Part shown: positions 9,053-18,945 of the stretch, piece after piece | How the letters are laid out: each line of letters begins with the position of its first letter | Position numbering within the stretch: the first letter of the stretch is position 1 | From: Prauserella_A sp040645195 | GTDB taxonomy: Bacteria; Actinomycetota; Actinomycetes; Mycobacteriales; Pseudonocardiaceae | DNA length: 64,000 bases | Assembly (NCBI RefSeq): GCF_040645195.1 | Contig: NZ_JBEYXW010000014.1 | Span: 1-64,000 of the forward strand | Direction of reading: 5' to 3' | Notes under the pieces: model-generated | The model's input: only the letters and a program-made list of their open reading frames with translations | Databases searched by the model: none | Told to the model about the DNA's origin: nothing | Translations under genes and position numbers: made by a program

Positions 9053-9553
9053 TCAATCCTGCGGCGGCAGCGCCTCGTAGTAGGGCTTCTGAGCCGGGTA
9101 GTAGTCGTCGAAGTCCGGCAGCGCCGTTCCCTCGCGTGCGGCGACGAGCAGATCGAGGTAGTACTCCCAGCCGGGGCCGATCTCGCCGACGCCCTCGGTC
9201 GACTCGCGGTGTTGCACGAACCGCAGTTCCGTCGTGCCGTCCTGTTCGGCCAACTGCAGCTCGATCCGCCAGGCGCCGGCATCGTCGGTCGTCGACAGGG
9301 CCAGGCGCCGCGGGGGCTCGCAGGCGTCGATGCGCATGTCGGACCACGGCGTGCCCTCCTCGAACACCTGCTGGACCTGGATGGTGTTGCCCGGTGCGGC
9401 CGCACCCTTCCACGGGCCGAACCAGCGGGCCGTGCGCTCGGACTCGGTGACGCTCGCCCACACGTCCTCGATGGGGGCGCGGAACGTGCGGGTGAGCACC
9501 AGGTCGTAGCCGCCGGACGTGCGGAGGAGCCTGCCTGTGGGATTCGGGGTCAT
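9053..9553 (-). CDS. SRPBCC (AHSA1-type) ligand-binding protein
   Basis: A 166-aa protein of the Aha1/START-like SRPBCC fold. The N-terminal YDLVLTRTFRAPIEDVWASV followed by RTARWFGPW is the hallmark of AHSA1-type proteins. It is expressed with the ArsR regulator upstream (ATGA overlap at 9550-9553). Such ArsR-SRPBCC pairs are common in actinomycetes, and their physiological ligand is generally unknown. Confidence 0.85.
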   Translation of the reverse strand: MTPNPTGRLLRTSGGYDLVLTRTFRAPIEDVWASVTESERTARWFGPWKGAAAPGNTIQVQQVFEEGTPWSDMRIDACEPPRRLALSTTDDAGAWRIELQLAEQDGTTELRFVQHRESTEGVGEIGPGWEYYLDLLVAAREGTALPDFDDYYPAQKPYYEALPPQD

Positions 9554-9909
9554 GCAGTGTCCTTCCTCGGTTGCCGGATCGGTGCCTGCCCGCGCCGCTC
9601 CCGGCGGGTGCGGTAGACCTCGGTTTCGAGTGCGTCCAGCCGCTGCTCCCAGCCGCCGGAGCTGTCGAACTGGGCCAGCCAGCCGGCGAGCTCGGCCAGC
9701 GGTGCCGGGTCGAGTACGTAGAACCGTTCCCGCCCACTGGGTTCGGCGCGAACCAGGCCGGCCTCCCGCAGCACCCGCAGGTGACGACTGATGGCGGGGC
9801 GGCTGATGTCGAAGTGCGCCGCGATCTCGCCCGCCGTGCGGCCGGTCTCGCGCAGCAGGATCAGGATCTCCCTGCGCACGGGGTCGGCGATGGCCGCGGC
9901 GGCTTCCAC
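9550..9909 (-). CDS. ArsR-family transcriptional regulator
   Basis: A 119-aa winged-helix protein. The opening AIADPVRREILILLRETG and recognition-helix region ISRPAISRHLRVLREAGLV are standard ArsR features. No CXCXXC-type metal-binding cysteine motif is present (the protein has no Cys), so it is not a classical metal sensor. It probably autoregulates itself and the overlapping SRPBCC gene. Confidence 0.88.
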   Translation of the reverse strand: MEAAAAIADPVRREILILLRETGRTAGEIAAHFDISRPAISRHLRVLREAGLVRAEPSGRERFYVLDPAPLAELAGWLAQFDSSGGWEQRLDALETEVYRTRRERRGQAPIRQPRKDTA

Positions 9910-9930
9910 GGCAAAAGCGTAACCGATGAG

Positions 9931-11214
9931 TTACGCGTTCGCCAGCATCTCCTGCCAGGCCGCGACGAAACCGGGGAACGTCTTGCCCACGGTCGCCGGG
10001 TTCTCCACCTCGACGCCCGGCACCCGCAGGCCCAGCACGGCACCGGCCATCACGAGCCGGTGGTCGTCGTAGGTGTGGAAGGTGCCGGCATCCAGGGGCG
10101 AGGGCCGGATCCGCAGACCGTCCTCGGTCTCGGTGACGTCACCGCCGAGTGCGGTGAGCTCGGTGGCCAGTGCTGCCAGCCGGTCGGTCTCGTGCCCGCG
10201 CAGGTGCGCGACACCGGAGATCACCGAGGGGCCGTCCGCGAGACACAGCAGCGCCGCGATCACCGGGGTCAGCTCGCCGACCTCGTGCAGGTCCAGCGTG
10301 GCGGCGCGCACCTGGCCGGTACCGGTGACCGTGAGGCCGGCGTCGTCGAGCATCACGCCGCCGCCGAGCTCGCGGACGAGGCTGCGCAACCAGTCGCCGG
10401 GCTGTGTCGTCTCCCGCGGCCAGCCTGCGATCCGCACGGTGCCGCCCGTCACCAGCGGTGCGACGACGAACGGCGCCGCCGTCGACAGGTCCGGCTCGAC
10501 GGTGTACTCGCCAAGCTCCAGTGCGGTGTGCGGCACGTGGAACTCGTCCCCGTGCCGCTGCGGCGCGGCGCCGAAGCGGCGCAGCATGTCCAGCGTCATC
10601 GCGATGTGCGGCTCACTCGGCGGTGTCCCGGTGAGCCGCACGGTGACGCCCGTCGCGAAGGCGGGCGCGGCCAGCAACAGCGCCGAGAGGAACTGGCTCG
10701 ACGCCGAGGAGTCCAGCTCCACCGCGCCGCCGCGCAGGCCGCCCTGCCCACGCACGGTGAACGGCGGGGCGCCGCGTCCGGCGTCGTCGATGTCCGCACC
10801 CAGGTCGCGCAGCGCACCGAGGAGGGGAGCGAGCGGGCGGCGGCGGATGGCCGGGTCGCCGTCGAAGTGGACCGTGCGGCCGCCCAGCGCGGCCAGCGGC
10901 GGGGTGAAGCGGGCGACGGTGCCTGCGTTGCCGAGCGCGACCGTCACCTCGCCGGAACCCTGCGTCAGCGGGCGCACCAGAACGCCGTCGCCGGTGTGTT
11001 CCGACGTCGCCCCGAACTCCGCGAGTGCGGCCAGCATGAGCCGGGCGTCGCGGGAGTCGAGCGGTTCGCGCACCAATGTCGGCCCCGCCGACAGCGCGGC
11101 CAGCACGTACGCGCGATTGGTGATCGACTTGGACCCCGGAACCCGGACCACGGCCTCGACCTTGTCCGTGGCGACGGGTGCTGTCCAGGAGTTCTGCTCG
11201 GGCACGGCACTCAC
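9931..11214 (-). CDS. aroA: 3-phosphoshikimate 1-carboxyvinyltransferase (EPSP synthase)
   Basis: Catalyses shikimate-3-phosphate plus PEP to EPSP in aromatic amino acid synthesis. Start GTG 11214 gives a 427-aa product beginning 20 residues before the conserved VRVPGSKSITNRAYVLAA. Other family motifs are LGNAGTVARF, GDPAIRRRPL and SSASSQFLSALLLA. The frame is open further upstream to 11313 but would run into the divergent pyrG start. In M. tuberculosis aroA is located elsewhere, so its place between steB and pyrG is lineage-specific. Confidence 0.96.
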   Translation of the reverse strand: MSAVPEQNSWTAPVATDKVEAVVRVPGSKSITNRAYVLAALSAGPTLVREPLDSRDARLMLAALAEFGATSEHTGDGVLVRPLTQGSGEVTVALGNAGTVARFTPPLAALGGRTVHFDGDPAIRRRPLAPLLGALRDLGADIDDAGRGAPPFTVRGQGGLRGGAVELDSSASSQFLSALLLAAPAFATGVTVRLTGTPPSEPHIAMTLDMLRRFGAAPQRHGDEFHVPHTALELGEYTVEPDLSTAAPFVVAPLVTGGTVRIAGWPRETTQPGDWLRSLVRELGGGVMLDDAGLTVTGTGQVRAATLDLHEVGELTPVIAALLCLADGPSVISGVAHLRGHETDRLAALATELTALGGDVTETEDGLRIRPSPLDAGTFHTYDDHRLVMAGAVLGLRVPGVEVENPATVGKTFPGFVAAWQEMLANA

Positions 11215-11291
11215 TGTCGCACAGTCGCCGCCACGCGGGCGTGCAGAGGCGTGCGGCGCGATCGCGGACAGGTGGGATAAGGTGGAAGCCC
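11215..11291. promoter_or_regulatory. Divergent promoter region aroA / pyrG
   Basis: This 77-base gap separates the divergent aroA and pyrG starts and must hold both promoters. On the + strand GGATAAGGT (11274-11282) resembles a -10 element and lies only about 10 bases before the pyrG GTG, so a very short leader is possible. No clear -35 or operator is visible. Confidence 0.4.
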
Positions 11292-12988
<1,697 letters not shown>

Positions 12989-12992
<4 letters not shown>

Positions 12993-13615
12993 GCGAGCCC
13001 GGTACCCATGACTTCACCGTGGTGTCCTCTGAGGACATCCACATCGGACGCGTCGTCGGGCTGCGGATCGACGAGATCGTGATGCCGGGCGGTCACATCG
13101 CGCGGCGCGAGGTGGTCGAGCACCTGGGTGCGGTCGCGGTGTGCGCTGTCGGTGACGGCGGTGGCGTCACACTCATCCACCAGTACCGGCACCCCCTGCG
13201 GGACCGGCTGTGGGAGCTGCCTGCCGGGCTGCTCGACAAGGACGGCGAGGACCCGGTGGACACCGCGCGCCGGGAGCTCGTCGAGGAGGCCGGGCTGACC
13301 GCGCGGCGCTGGGACACGCTGGTCGATGTCGCGGCCTCGCCAGGATTCACCGACGAGGTGGTGCGTGTGTACCTCGCGCGCGACCTCACCGCGGTGGACA
13401 GGCAGGCGCATGGCGACGAGGAGGCCGACCTGGTGATCGCGACCGTGCCGCTCGCCGAGGCGGTGCGGATGGTGTTCGCCGGCGAGATCGTCAACGGCGC
13501 GACCGTCGCCGGGGTGCTCGCCGCGCACGCCGTGCTCACCGGCACAACGACGCCACGGCCTGCCGACGCGCCATGGCGCGACCGCCCCACCACGTTCGCC
13601 TCGCGCGCCCGCTAG
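12989..13615 (+). CDS. NUDIX hydrolase, ADP-ribose pyrophosphatase type
   Basis: A 208-aa protein overlapping the pyrG stop by 4 bases. The NUDIX box is clear: LPAGLLDKDGE, then seven residues, then RRELVEEAGL, preceding the SPGFTDEVVRVYLA segment typical of ADP-ribose pyrophosphatases. The M. tuberculosis neighbour of pyrG, Rv1700, is an ADP-ribose/8-oxo-dGDP hydrolase, and the same activity is likely here. Confidence 0.9.
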
Positions 13616-13624
13616 GCCGGGTCG

Positions 13625-14122
13625 CTAGTCGCGTAGGGGGCGGCCGTCGCGGTCCTGGCCGCCGTTGACTAGTAACAGGATCCCGTCGATCCAGGACCAG
13701 AGCGCGCCGACGCCGAACGTGAAGAGGGTGACCAGGAGCTGCGCCACGGCCATGCCGGTGTGTCCGGTGTAGAACCGGCCCACCCCGAACGGCACGACGA
13801 GCTGCAGTACCCCGGCGACCACCTTCGAGCGGTCGGACCATTCGCCGGCAGGCGCGGCCAGCGCTGTCTCGGGTGCCGCAGGCAGCACGTGGGGGCGCGG
13901 CTCGATGGGCGGTAGCAGGTAGGTGGGCCGCGGGCCGGGCAGATCCTCGAACAGCGGGCGGACATCGGCCCGGGTCTGCGCCGCCAGCGCGCTGGACACC
14001 CGTTCCTCGTACTCGGCCGCCGTGAGCCGGCCCTCGGCGAAGTGATCGCTGAGCACCCGGCAGGCTTCCTCCCGCTCGCCGGTGCCGATGCGCAGCCGCT
14101 CCGGATCAGGATCGCTCGCCAT
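13625..14122 (-). CDS. DUF1707 and TM2 domain membrane protein
   Basis: A 165-aa protein. Residues 1-60 are the actinobacterial DUF1707 domain (RIGTGEREEACRVLSDHFAE, GRLTAAEYEERV). A proline-rich linker follows, then a TM2 domain with two membrane helices (VAGVLQLVVPFGVGRFYTGH and QLLVTLFTFGVGALWSWIDG). It is oriented against its neighbours and ends 10 bases from the NUDIX stop. Function is unknown. Confidence 0.87.
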   Translation of the reverse strand: MASDPDPERLRIGTGEREEACRVLSDHFAEGRLTAAEYEERVSSALAAQTRADVRPLFEDLPGPRPTYLLPPIEPRPHVLPAAPETALAAPAGEWSDRSKVVAGVLQLVVPFGVGRFYTGHTGMAVAQLLVTLFTFGVGALWSWIDGILLLVNGGQDRDGRPLRD

Positions 14123-14171
14123 GGCTCAACGGTACCCAAATGTGTGGCCAGCGGCGTCTACAGTGTCGGGC

Positions 14172-15107
14172 GTGGAGAGCGCGGCGCGTGTGCCGGTGGG
14201 CCAGGTGGTGGCGGCCTATCTCGACCATCTGATGGTCGAGCGCGGTACGGCGGCCAACACGCTCGACAGCTACGCGCGCGATTTGCGGCGCTACACCGCA
14301 CACCTGCAGGGGGCGTGGGTCGGCGACTTCACCGCCATCGGGCCCGAGCACATCACCGCGTTCGGGGTGGCACTGCGTGAAGGCGATGCCGAGCACCGGC
14401 CGCTGGCCTCCTCGTCGGCGGCGCGGGCGCTGGTGGCCGTGCGGGGTCTGCACCGCTTCGCCCACGCCGACGGCATCACCGAGAACGATCCGGCCCGTGA
14501 GGTCCGGCCGCCCGCCCCGGCCAGGCGCCTGCCCAAGGCGTTGCCCGTGCAGGATGTGCTCCGGTTGCTGGACATGCCGGCGGCCGACGGTGTGCGGCCC
14601 CTGCGCGACCGCGCGTTGCTGGAACTGCTGTACTCCACCGGCGCCCGGATCTCCGAGGCGGTCGGTCTGGATCTGGACGACATCGGCAACACCGAGCGGA
14701 CGGTGCTGCTCGACGGTAAGGGCGGGCGGCAGCGGCTGGTGCCGATCGGGCGGCCCGCGCTCGACGCGGTGCATGCCTACCTGGTGCGGGCGCGCCCCGA
14801 CCTCGCGGCACGCGGCCGTGGTACGCCCGCGGTGTTCCTCAACGTGCGGGGCGGGCGGCTGTCGCGGCAGAGCGCGTGGCAGGTCCTCAAGGACACCGCC
14901 GAGCGCGCGGGTCTCACCGCGAGCGTCTCGCCCCACACGTTGCGGCATTCCTTCGCCACCCACCTGATCGAGGGTGGTGCGGACGTCCGGGTGGTGCAGG
15001 AACTACTGGGGCACGCCTCGGTCACGACAACCCAGGTTTACACTTTGATAACGATGCACACTCTGCGTGAGATGTACGCGACGGCCCATCCCCGGGCGGT
15101 CGGCTGA
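14172..15107 (+). CDS. xerD: Tyrosine recombinase XerD
   Basis: Resolves chromosome dimers at dif. GTG 14172 gives 311 aa, the usual length; the frame is open back to 14082 but that would run into the divergent gene. The N-terminal SAM-like core-binding domain begins VAAYLDHLMVERGTAANTL. Catalytic residues are visible as R in STGARISEA, HTLRHSFATH with the H-x-x-R pair, GHASVTTTQ, and the nucleophile Tyr in QVYT. Position matches Rv1701. Confidence 0.94.
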   Translation: MESAARVPVGQVVAAYLDHLMVERGTAANTLDSYARDLRRYTAHLQGAWVGDFTAIGPEHITAFGVALREGDAEHRPLASSSAARALVAVRGLHRFAHADGITENDPAREVRPPAPARRLPKALPVQDVLRLLDMPAADGVRPLRDRALLELLYSTGARISEAVGLDLDDIGNTERTVLLDGKGGRQRLVPIGRPALDAVHAYLVRARPDLAARGRGTPAVFLNVRGGRLSRQSAWQVLKDTAERAGLTASVSPHTLRHSFATHLIEGGADVRVVQELLGHASVTTTQVYTLITMHTLREMYATAHPRAVG

Positions 15108-15211
15108 GGGGTCGAAAGTACTCGTTCGCGCCCGGCGAGCCGCATTGCTGCCGCTTGACGTGCCCGAATAGGCTGGCGCCCGTCCATGGCCGAACGAGGA
15201 GCTTTCGCCAC

Positions 15212-16177
15212 ATGTCGACTTTCCAGCGACCGGCACGGCGCGTTCCAGACAGCCTGAGCCGGGTGAGCATCGCAACCGAAACCGGCGGCGATAGTGGGGA
15301 GTACGACGTGACCGCGGCGGAGGAGAAGGCCGGCAGCGACGGCAAGGTGAAGCTCGGCCCGACCGGCCGCCCGCGCCGGGAGATCCCGGAGCCGCCACTC
15401 GTCAATCGGCACGGACCCGCCCAGGTGCTCGCGATGTGCAACCAGAAGGGCGGCGTCGGCAAGACCACCTCCACCATCAACCTCGGGGCCGCGCTCGCCG
15501 AGTATGGCCGCAGGGTGCTGCTCGTCGACTTCGACCCCCAGGGCGCGCTGTCCGTTGGTCTCGGGGTGCAGCCGCACGAGCTGGATCAGACCGTCTACAA
15601 CGTGATCATGGAACGCTCGGTGGACATCGAGGGCGTCATCCGGCAGACCTCCGTCGAGAACGTCGCCCTGCTGCCGAGCAACATCGACCTCTCCGCCGCC
15701 GAGGTGCAGCTCGTCGCCGAAGTCGGGCGTGAGCACACGTTGCTGAGGGTCCTGCGACCGGTGATCGACCACTACGACTATGTTCTAGTCGACTGCCAGC
15801 CGTCGCTCGGGCTGCTCACCGTCAACGCGCTCACCGCGGCTGACGGCGTGATCATCCCGCTGGAGTGCGAGTTCTTCAGTCTGCGTGGCGTGGCGTTGCT
15901 GATCGACACCATCGACAAGGTGCGCGAGCGGCTCAACCCCAAACTTGATATCACCGGGATTCTCGCCACCATGTTCGATCCGAGAACCCTGCACTCGAAG
16001 GAGGTCATGGCGCGCGTGGTCGAGGCATTCGGGGACACCGTGTTCGATACGGTGATCAACCGCACTGTGCGATTCCCTGAGACCACCGTGGCCGGCGAGC
16101 CGATCACTCGCTGGGCACCGCGGTCAGCCGGCGCGGCGGCATATCGCGCGCTGGCGCGAGAGGTGATTGCTCGGTGA
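15212..16177 (+). CDS. parA: ParA-family chromosome-partitioning ATPase
   Basis: A 321-aa ParA/MinD-type ATPase. The deviant Walker A is CNQKGGVGKTTSTINLGAA, preceded by a disordered N-terminal tail of about 75 residues. Walker B-like VLVDCQPSLGLL and the A'-type LLVDFDPQGALS are present. Start ATG 15212 has AGGAG about 10 bases upstream. This is the Rv1708-type orphan ParA upstream of scpAB, not the oriC-linked parAB. Its stop overlaps the next gene (GTGA), which probably encodes its partner. Confidence 0.93.
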   Translation: MSTFQRPARRVPDSLSRVSIATETGGDSGEYDVTAAEEKAGSDGKVKLGPTGRPRREIPEPPLVNRHGPAQVLAMCNQKGGVGKTTSTINLGAALAEYGRRVLLVDFDPQGALSVGLGVQPHELDQTVYNVIMERSVDIEGVIRQTSVENVALLPSNIDLSAAEVQLVAEVGREHTLLRVLRPVIDHYDYVLVDCQPSLGLLTVNALTAADGVIIPLECEFFSLRGVALLIDTIDKVRERLNPKLDITGILATMFDPRTLHSKEVMARVVEAFGDTVFDTVINRTVRFPETTVAGEPITRWAPRSAGAAAYRALAREVIAR

Positions 16178-16599
16178 GCAGGCGAGCATCCCTGCCGGGT
16201 GCGTCAGAGCTCTTCCGCCGAACCAGCAGCCCTGTCCTGGTGCCGTCCACGACCGTCGAGGACGCGGCACCGGCGGGCAATGGCACCGGCGCCGCCGTGG
16301 AGAACGGCAACGGGCACAACGAGCGGCAGCTCGCGCGGGCCAACGCCGACCGCCGTGGTTCGGGCAGGCAGAAGCACGACGCCAAGATCACGGTCTACGT
16401 GTCCGGCGACGAGCTGCTGGCGATGGAGCATGCGCGGCTGACGCTGCGCGGTGGGCACGACCTGATCGTCGACCGTGGCCGGATCGTGCGCGAGGCCGTC
16501 GCGGTGCTGCTGGCCGACTTCGACCAGCACGGCGAGGACTCGGTGCTGGTACGGCGGCTGCGTGACGGCGGCGTCGACGCCGAGGACATCAGGAACTGA
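16174..16599 (+). CDS. Putative ribbon-helix-helix partner of ParA
   Basis: A 141-aa protein translationally coupled to parA. The first 75 or so residues are low-complexity (Gly/Asn/Ala). The conserved part, KITVYVSGDELLAMEHARL through IVREAVAVLLADF, has the beta-strand/two-helix pattern of ribbon-helix-helix (CopG/MetJ-like) DNA-binding domains, although a family match was not tested. Plasmid type Ib ParA systems use RHH proteins as centromere-binding partners. A similar role with this ParA, next to condensin genes, is my inference. Confidence 0.72.
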   Translation: MSRRASLPGASELFRRTSSPVLVPSTTVEDAAPAGNGTGAAVENGNGHNERQLARANADRRGSGRQKHDAKITVYVSGDELLAMEHARLTLRGGHDLIVDRGRIVREAVAVLLADFDQHGEDSVLVRRLRDGGVDAEDIRN

Positions 16600-16628
16600 C
16601 AGCGCAGCGCGTTCGGGAAGAAGCACTG

Positions 16629-17507
16629 ATGGACGAAGGGGCATCGCCCCGGCCCGAGAACGAGGTACCCGAGCACGAGACGCCCGCCGCGGAGGGCGTT
16701 TCGGCGCAACGGTTCAAGGTGCGCCTTGCCAACTTCGAGGGACCGTTCGACCTGCTGCTGCAGCTGATCTCCCAGCACCAGCTCGACGTCACCGAAGTCG
16801 CCCTGCACCAGGTGACGGACGACTTCATCGCCTACACGCACGCACTCGGCTCGGAATGGGATCTCGACGAGACCACCGAGTTCCTGGTCATCGCCGCGAC
16901 CCTGCTCGACCTGAAGGCGGCCAGGTTGCTGCCCGCGGCCGATGTCGAGGACAGCGAGGACCTCGCGTTGCTGGAGGCCAGGGACCTGCTGTTCGCCAGG
17001 GTGCTGCAGTACCGGGCGTACAAGCAGGTGGCCGCGTTGTTCGCGGAGCTGGAGGCCGGAGCACTGCGGCGGTATCCGCGGTCGGTGACGCTCGAGGAGC
17101 GCTACCTCGGACTGCTGCCGGAGGTCATGCTCGGCGTGACACCGGAGAAGTTCGCCGGTCTCGCGACCGAGGTGTTCCGGCCGAAGCCACCGCCGACCGT
17201 CTCGCTGGACCACATCCATGCGGGCAAGATCTCGGTGCGGGAGCATGCGGCTCTCCTGCGGGTGCGGCTGGCCGATGCCGGGCGCGCGACGTTCGGTGAG
17301 CTGGTGTCCGATTGCGACCACACCATCGAGGTGGTCGCCCGGTTCCTGGCGTTGCTGGAGCTGTACCGGGAGTCGGCCGTGCAGTTCGACCAGCTCGAGG
17401 CGCTCGCGGAGCTGCACGTGCGCTGGACCGGCGGATCGGCTGACGAGGCCGCCGCGGATGCCGCACGCGACCGCGCGAGCGATGCAGAGGATGAGGAGTA
17501 CGGGTGA
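16629..17507 (+). CDS. scpA: Segregation and condensation protein ScpA
   Basis: The kleisin subunit of the SMC-ScpAB condensin. The 292-aa product carries the signature FKVRLANFEGPFDLLLQLIS near residues 28-47, DFIAYTHAL, and the C-terminal winged-helix segment (TIEVVARFLALLELYRESAV). The start of the next gene, scpB, overlaps its stop by 4 bases. A 12-residue acidic tail follows the winged helix. Confidence 0.95.
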   Translation: MDEGASPRPENEVPEHETPAAEGVSAQRFKVRLANFEGPFDLLLQLISQHQLDVTEVALHQVTDDFIAYTHALGSEWDLDETTEFLVIAATLLDLKAARLLPAADVEDSEDLALLEARDLLFARVLQYRAYKQVAALFAELEAGALRRYPRSVTLEERYLGLLPEVMLGVTPEKFAGLATEVFRPKPPPTVSLDHIHAGKISVREHAALLRVRLADAGRATFGELVSDCDHTIEVVARFLALLELYRESAVQFDQLEALAELHVRWTGGSADEAAADAARDRASDAEDEEYG

Positions 17508-18211
17508 GCGAGCCGGAGACGCGGCCGGAACACGGGGACCTGGCACGCGACGAGCCTGGCACCGACGTCGATGTTGCTGTCGAGGACGAGGCCGATGACG
17601 GTACGGAGGCCGGCGCCGCCGAGGACGGCGGCCTGGTCGCGGTCGCCCCGGAGCGTGCGCTGCCGGACCTGAGCTCCTACGAGGCGCTCCAGTCGGCGCT
17701 GGAGGCCCTGCTGCTCGTCGTGGACGCCCCCGTCGGCGAGGAGGTGCTGGCCGGTGCGCTCGAGCAACCCGTCGACCGGGTCACCGAGACGCTGCGGTCC
17801 ATGGCCGAGGACTACACCGACCGCGGCAGCGGGATCGACCTGCGGCGGGTCGGCGAGGGCTGGCGTTTCTACACGCGCGACACCTACGCGCCGTTCGTGG
17901 AGAAGCTGCTTTTGGACGGTCAGCGCGCCAAGCTGACGCGGGCGGCGCTGGAGACCCTCGCCGTCATCGCCTACCGGCAGCCGGTCACGCGGTCGCGGGT
18001 CGCGGCCGTGCGCGGGGTGAACGTGGACGGTGTGATCCGCACGCTCGTGGCGCGCGGGTTGATCGAGGAGAGCGGCACCGACCCGGAGACCGGTGGCACG
18101 CTGTACGTAACGACGGAACTGTTCCTGGAGCGACTCGGCCTGGCGTCGTTGAACGACCTGCCGCCGATCGCACCACTGCTACCCGAGGTGGACTCGATCG
18201 ATGACATCTGA
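17504..18211 (+). CDS. scpB: Segregation and condensation protein ScpB
   Basis: The KITE subunit that binds ScpA. The 235-aa product has an acidic disordered N terminus of about 60 residues, then the winged-helix pair beginning SALEALLLVVDAPVGEEVLA. The hallmark ALETLAVIAYRQPVTRSRVA and RGVNVDGVIRTLVARGLIEE follow. It overlaps scpA at its start and rluB at its end, so the three genes form one translational unit. Confidence 0.95.
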   Translation: MSEPETRPEHGDLARDEPGTDVDVAVEDEADDGTEAGAAEDGGLVAVAPERALPDLSSYEALQSALEALLLVVDAPVGEEVLAGALEQPVDRVTETLRSMAEDYTDRGSGIDLRRVGEGWRFYTRDTYAPFVEKLLLDGQRAKLTRAALETLAVIAYRQPVTRSRVAAVRGVNVDGVIRTLVARGLIEESGTDPETGGTLYVTTELFLERLGLASLNDLPPIAPLLPEVDSIDDI

Positions 18212-18941
18212 CCAACCCGAAGGCGTGCGCCTGCAGAAAGTCCTGGCGCAAGCCGGGGTGGCCTCCCGCCGCGCGTCCGAGGACCTCATCGCGCGGGGCC
18301 GGGTGAGCGTCGACGGCAGCGTCGTGCGCGAACTCGGCCGCCGCGTCGACCCCGACACCGCGGTGATCCACGTGGACGGCCTGCGCGTGATCCTGCGCGA
18401 CGACCAGGTCTACTTCGCGCTCAACAAGCCACGCGGCGTGCACAGCACGATGGACGACGACCAGGGCAGGCCGTGTGTCGGCGACTACGTCCGCGACCGG
18501 CGGGAGCGGCTGTTCCATGTCGGCAGGCTCGATGCCGAGACCGAGGGCCTGCTGCTGCTGACCAACGACGGCGACCTCGCGCACCGGCTCATGCACCCGT
18601 CGTTCCATGTGCCGAAGACCTACCTCGCGGAGGTCGAGGGCACGGTGCCGCGCGGCCTCGGCAAGCGGCTGCGTGAGGGTGTGAAGCTCGAGGACGGCCC
18701 CGCGCGGGCCGACGAGTTCCGGGTCAAGGACGTCCGCCCTGGCCGGACCCTGGTCGAGATCGTCCTGCACGAGGGGCGCAAGCACATCGTGCGCCGCCTG
18801 CTCGCCGAGGTCGGGCATCCGGTGCGCAAGCTCGTGCGCACCGCTGTCGGCGATGTCCAGCTCGCCAACACCAAGCCGGGTGCGCTGCGCCCGCTGAACC
18901 GCAAGGAGATCGGGGCGCTCTACCGCGCGGTCGACCTGTGA
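18201..18941 (+). CDS. rluB: RsuA/RluB-type rRNA pseudouridine synthase
   Basis: Converts a uridine of 23S rRNA (or 16S in RsuA) to pseudouridine. The 246-aa product has an N-terminal S4 domain (VRLQKVLAQAGVASRRASED) and the catalytic GRLDAETEGLLLLTNDG motif containing the active-site Asp. Linkage to scpB is conserved in actinomycetes (Rv1711). The start lies 11 bases inside scpB. Confidence 0.93.
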   Translation: MTSDQPEGVRLQKVLAQAGVASRRASEDLIARGRVSVDGSVVRELGRRVDPDTAVIHVDGLRVILRDDQVYFALNKPRGVHSTMDDDQGRPCVGDYVRDRRERLFHVGRLDAETEGLLLLTNDGDLAHRLMHPSFHVPKTYLAEVEGTVPRGLGKRLREGVKLEDGPARADEFRVKDVRPGRTLVEIVLHEGRKHIVRRLLAEVGHPVRKLVRTAVGDVQLANTKPGALRPLNRKEIGALYRAVDL

Positions 18942-18945
18942 TCGG

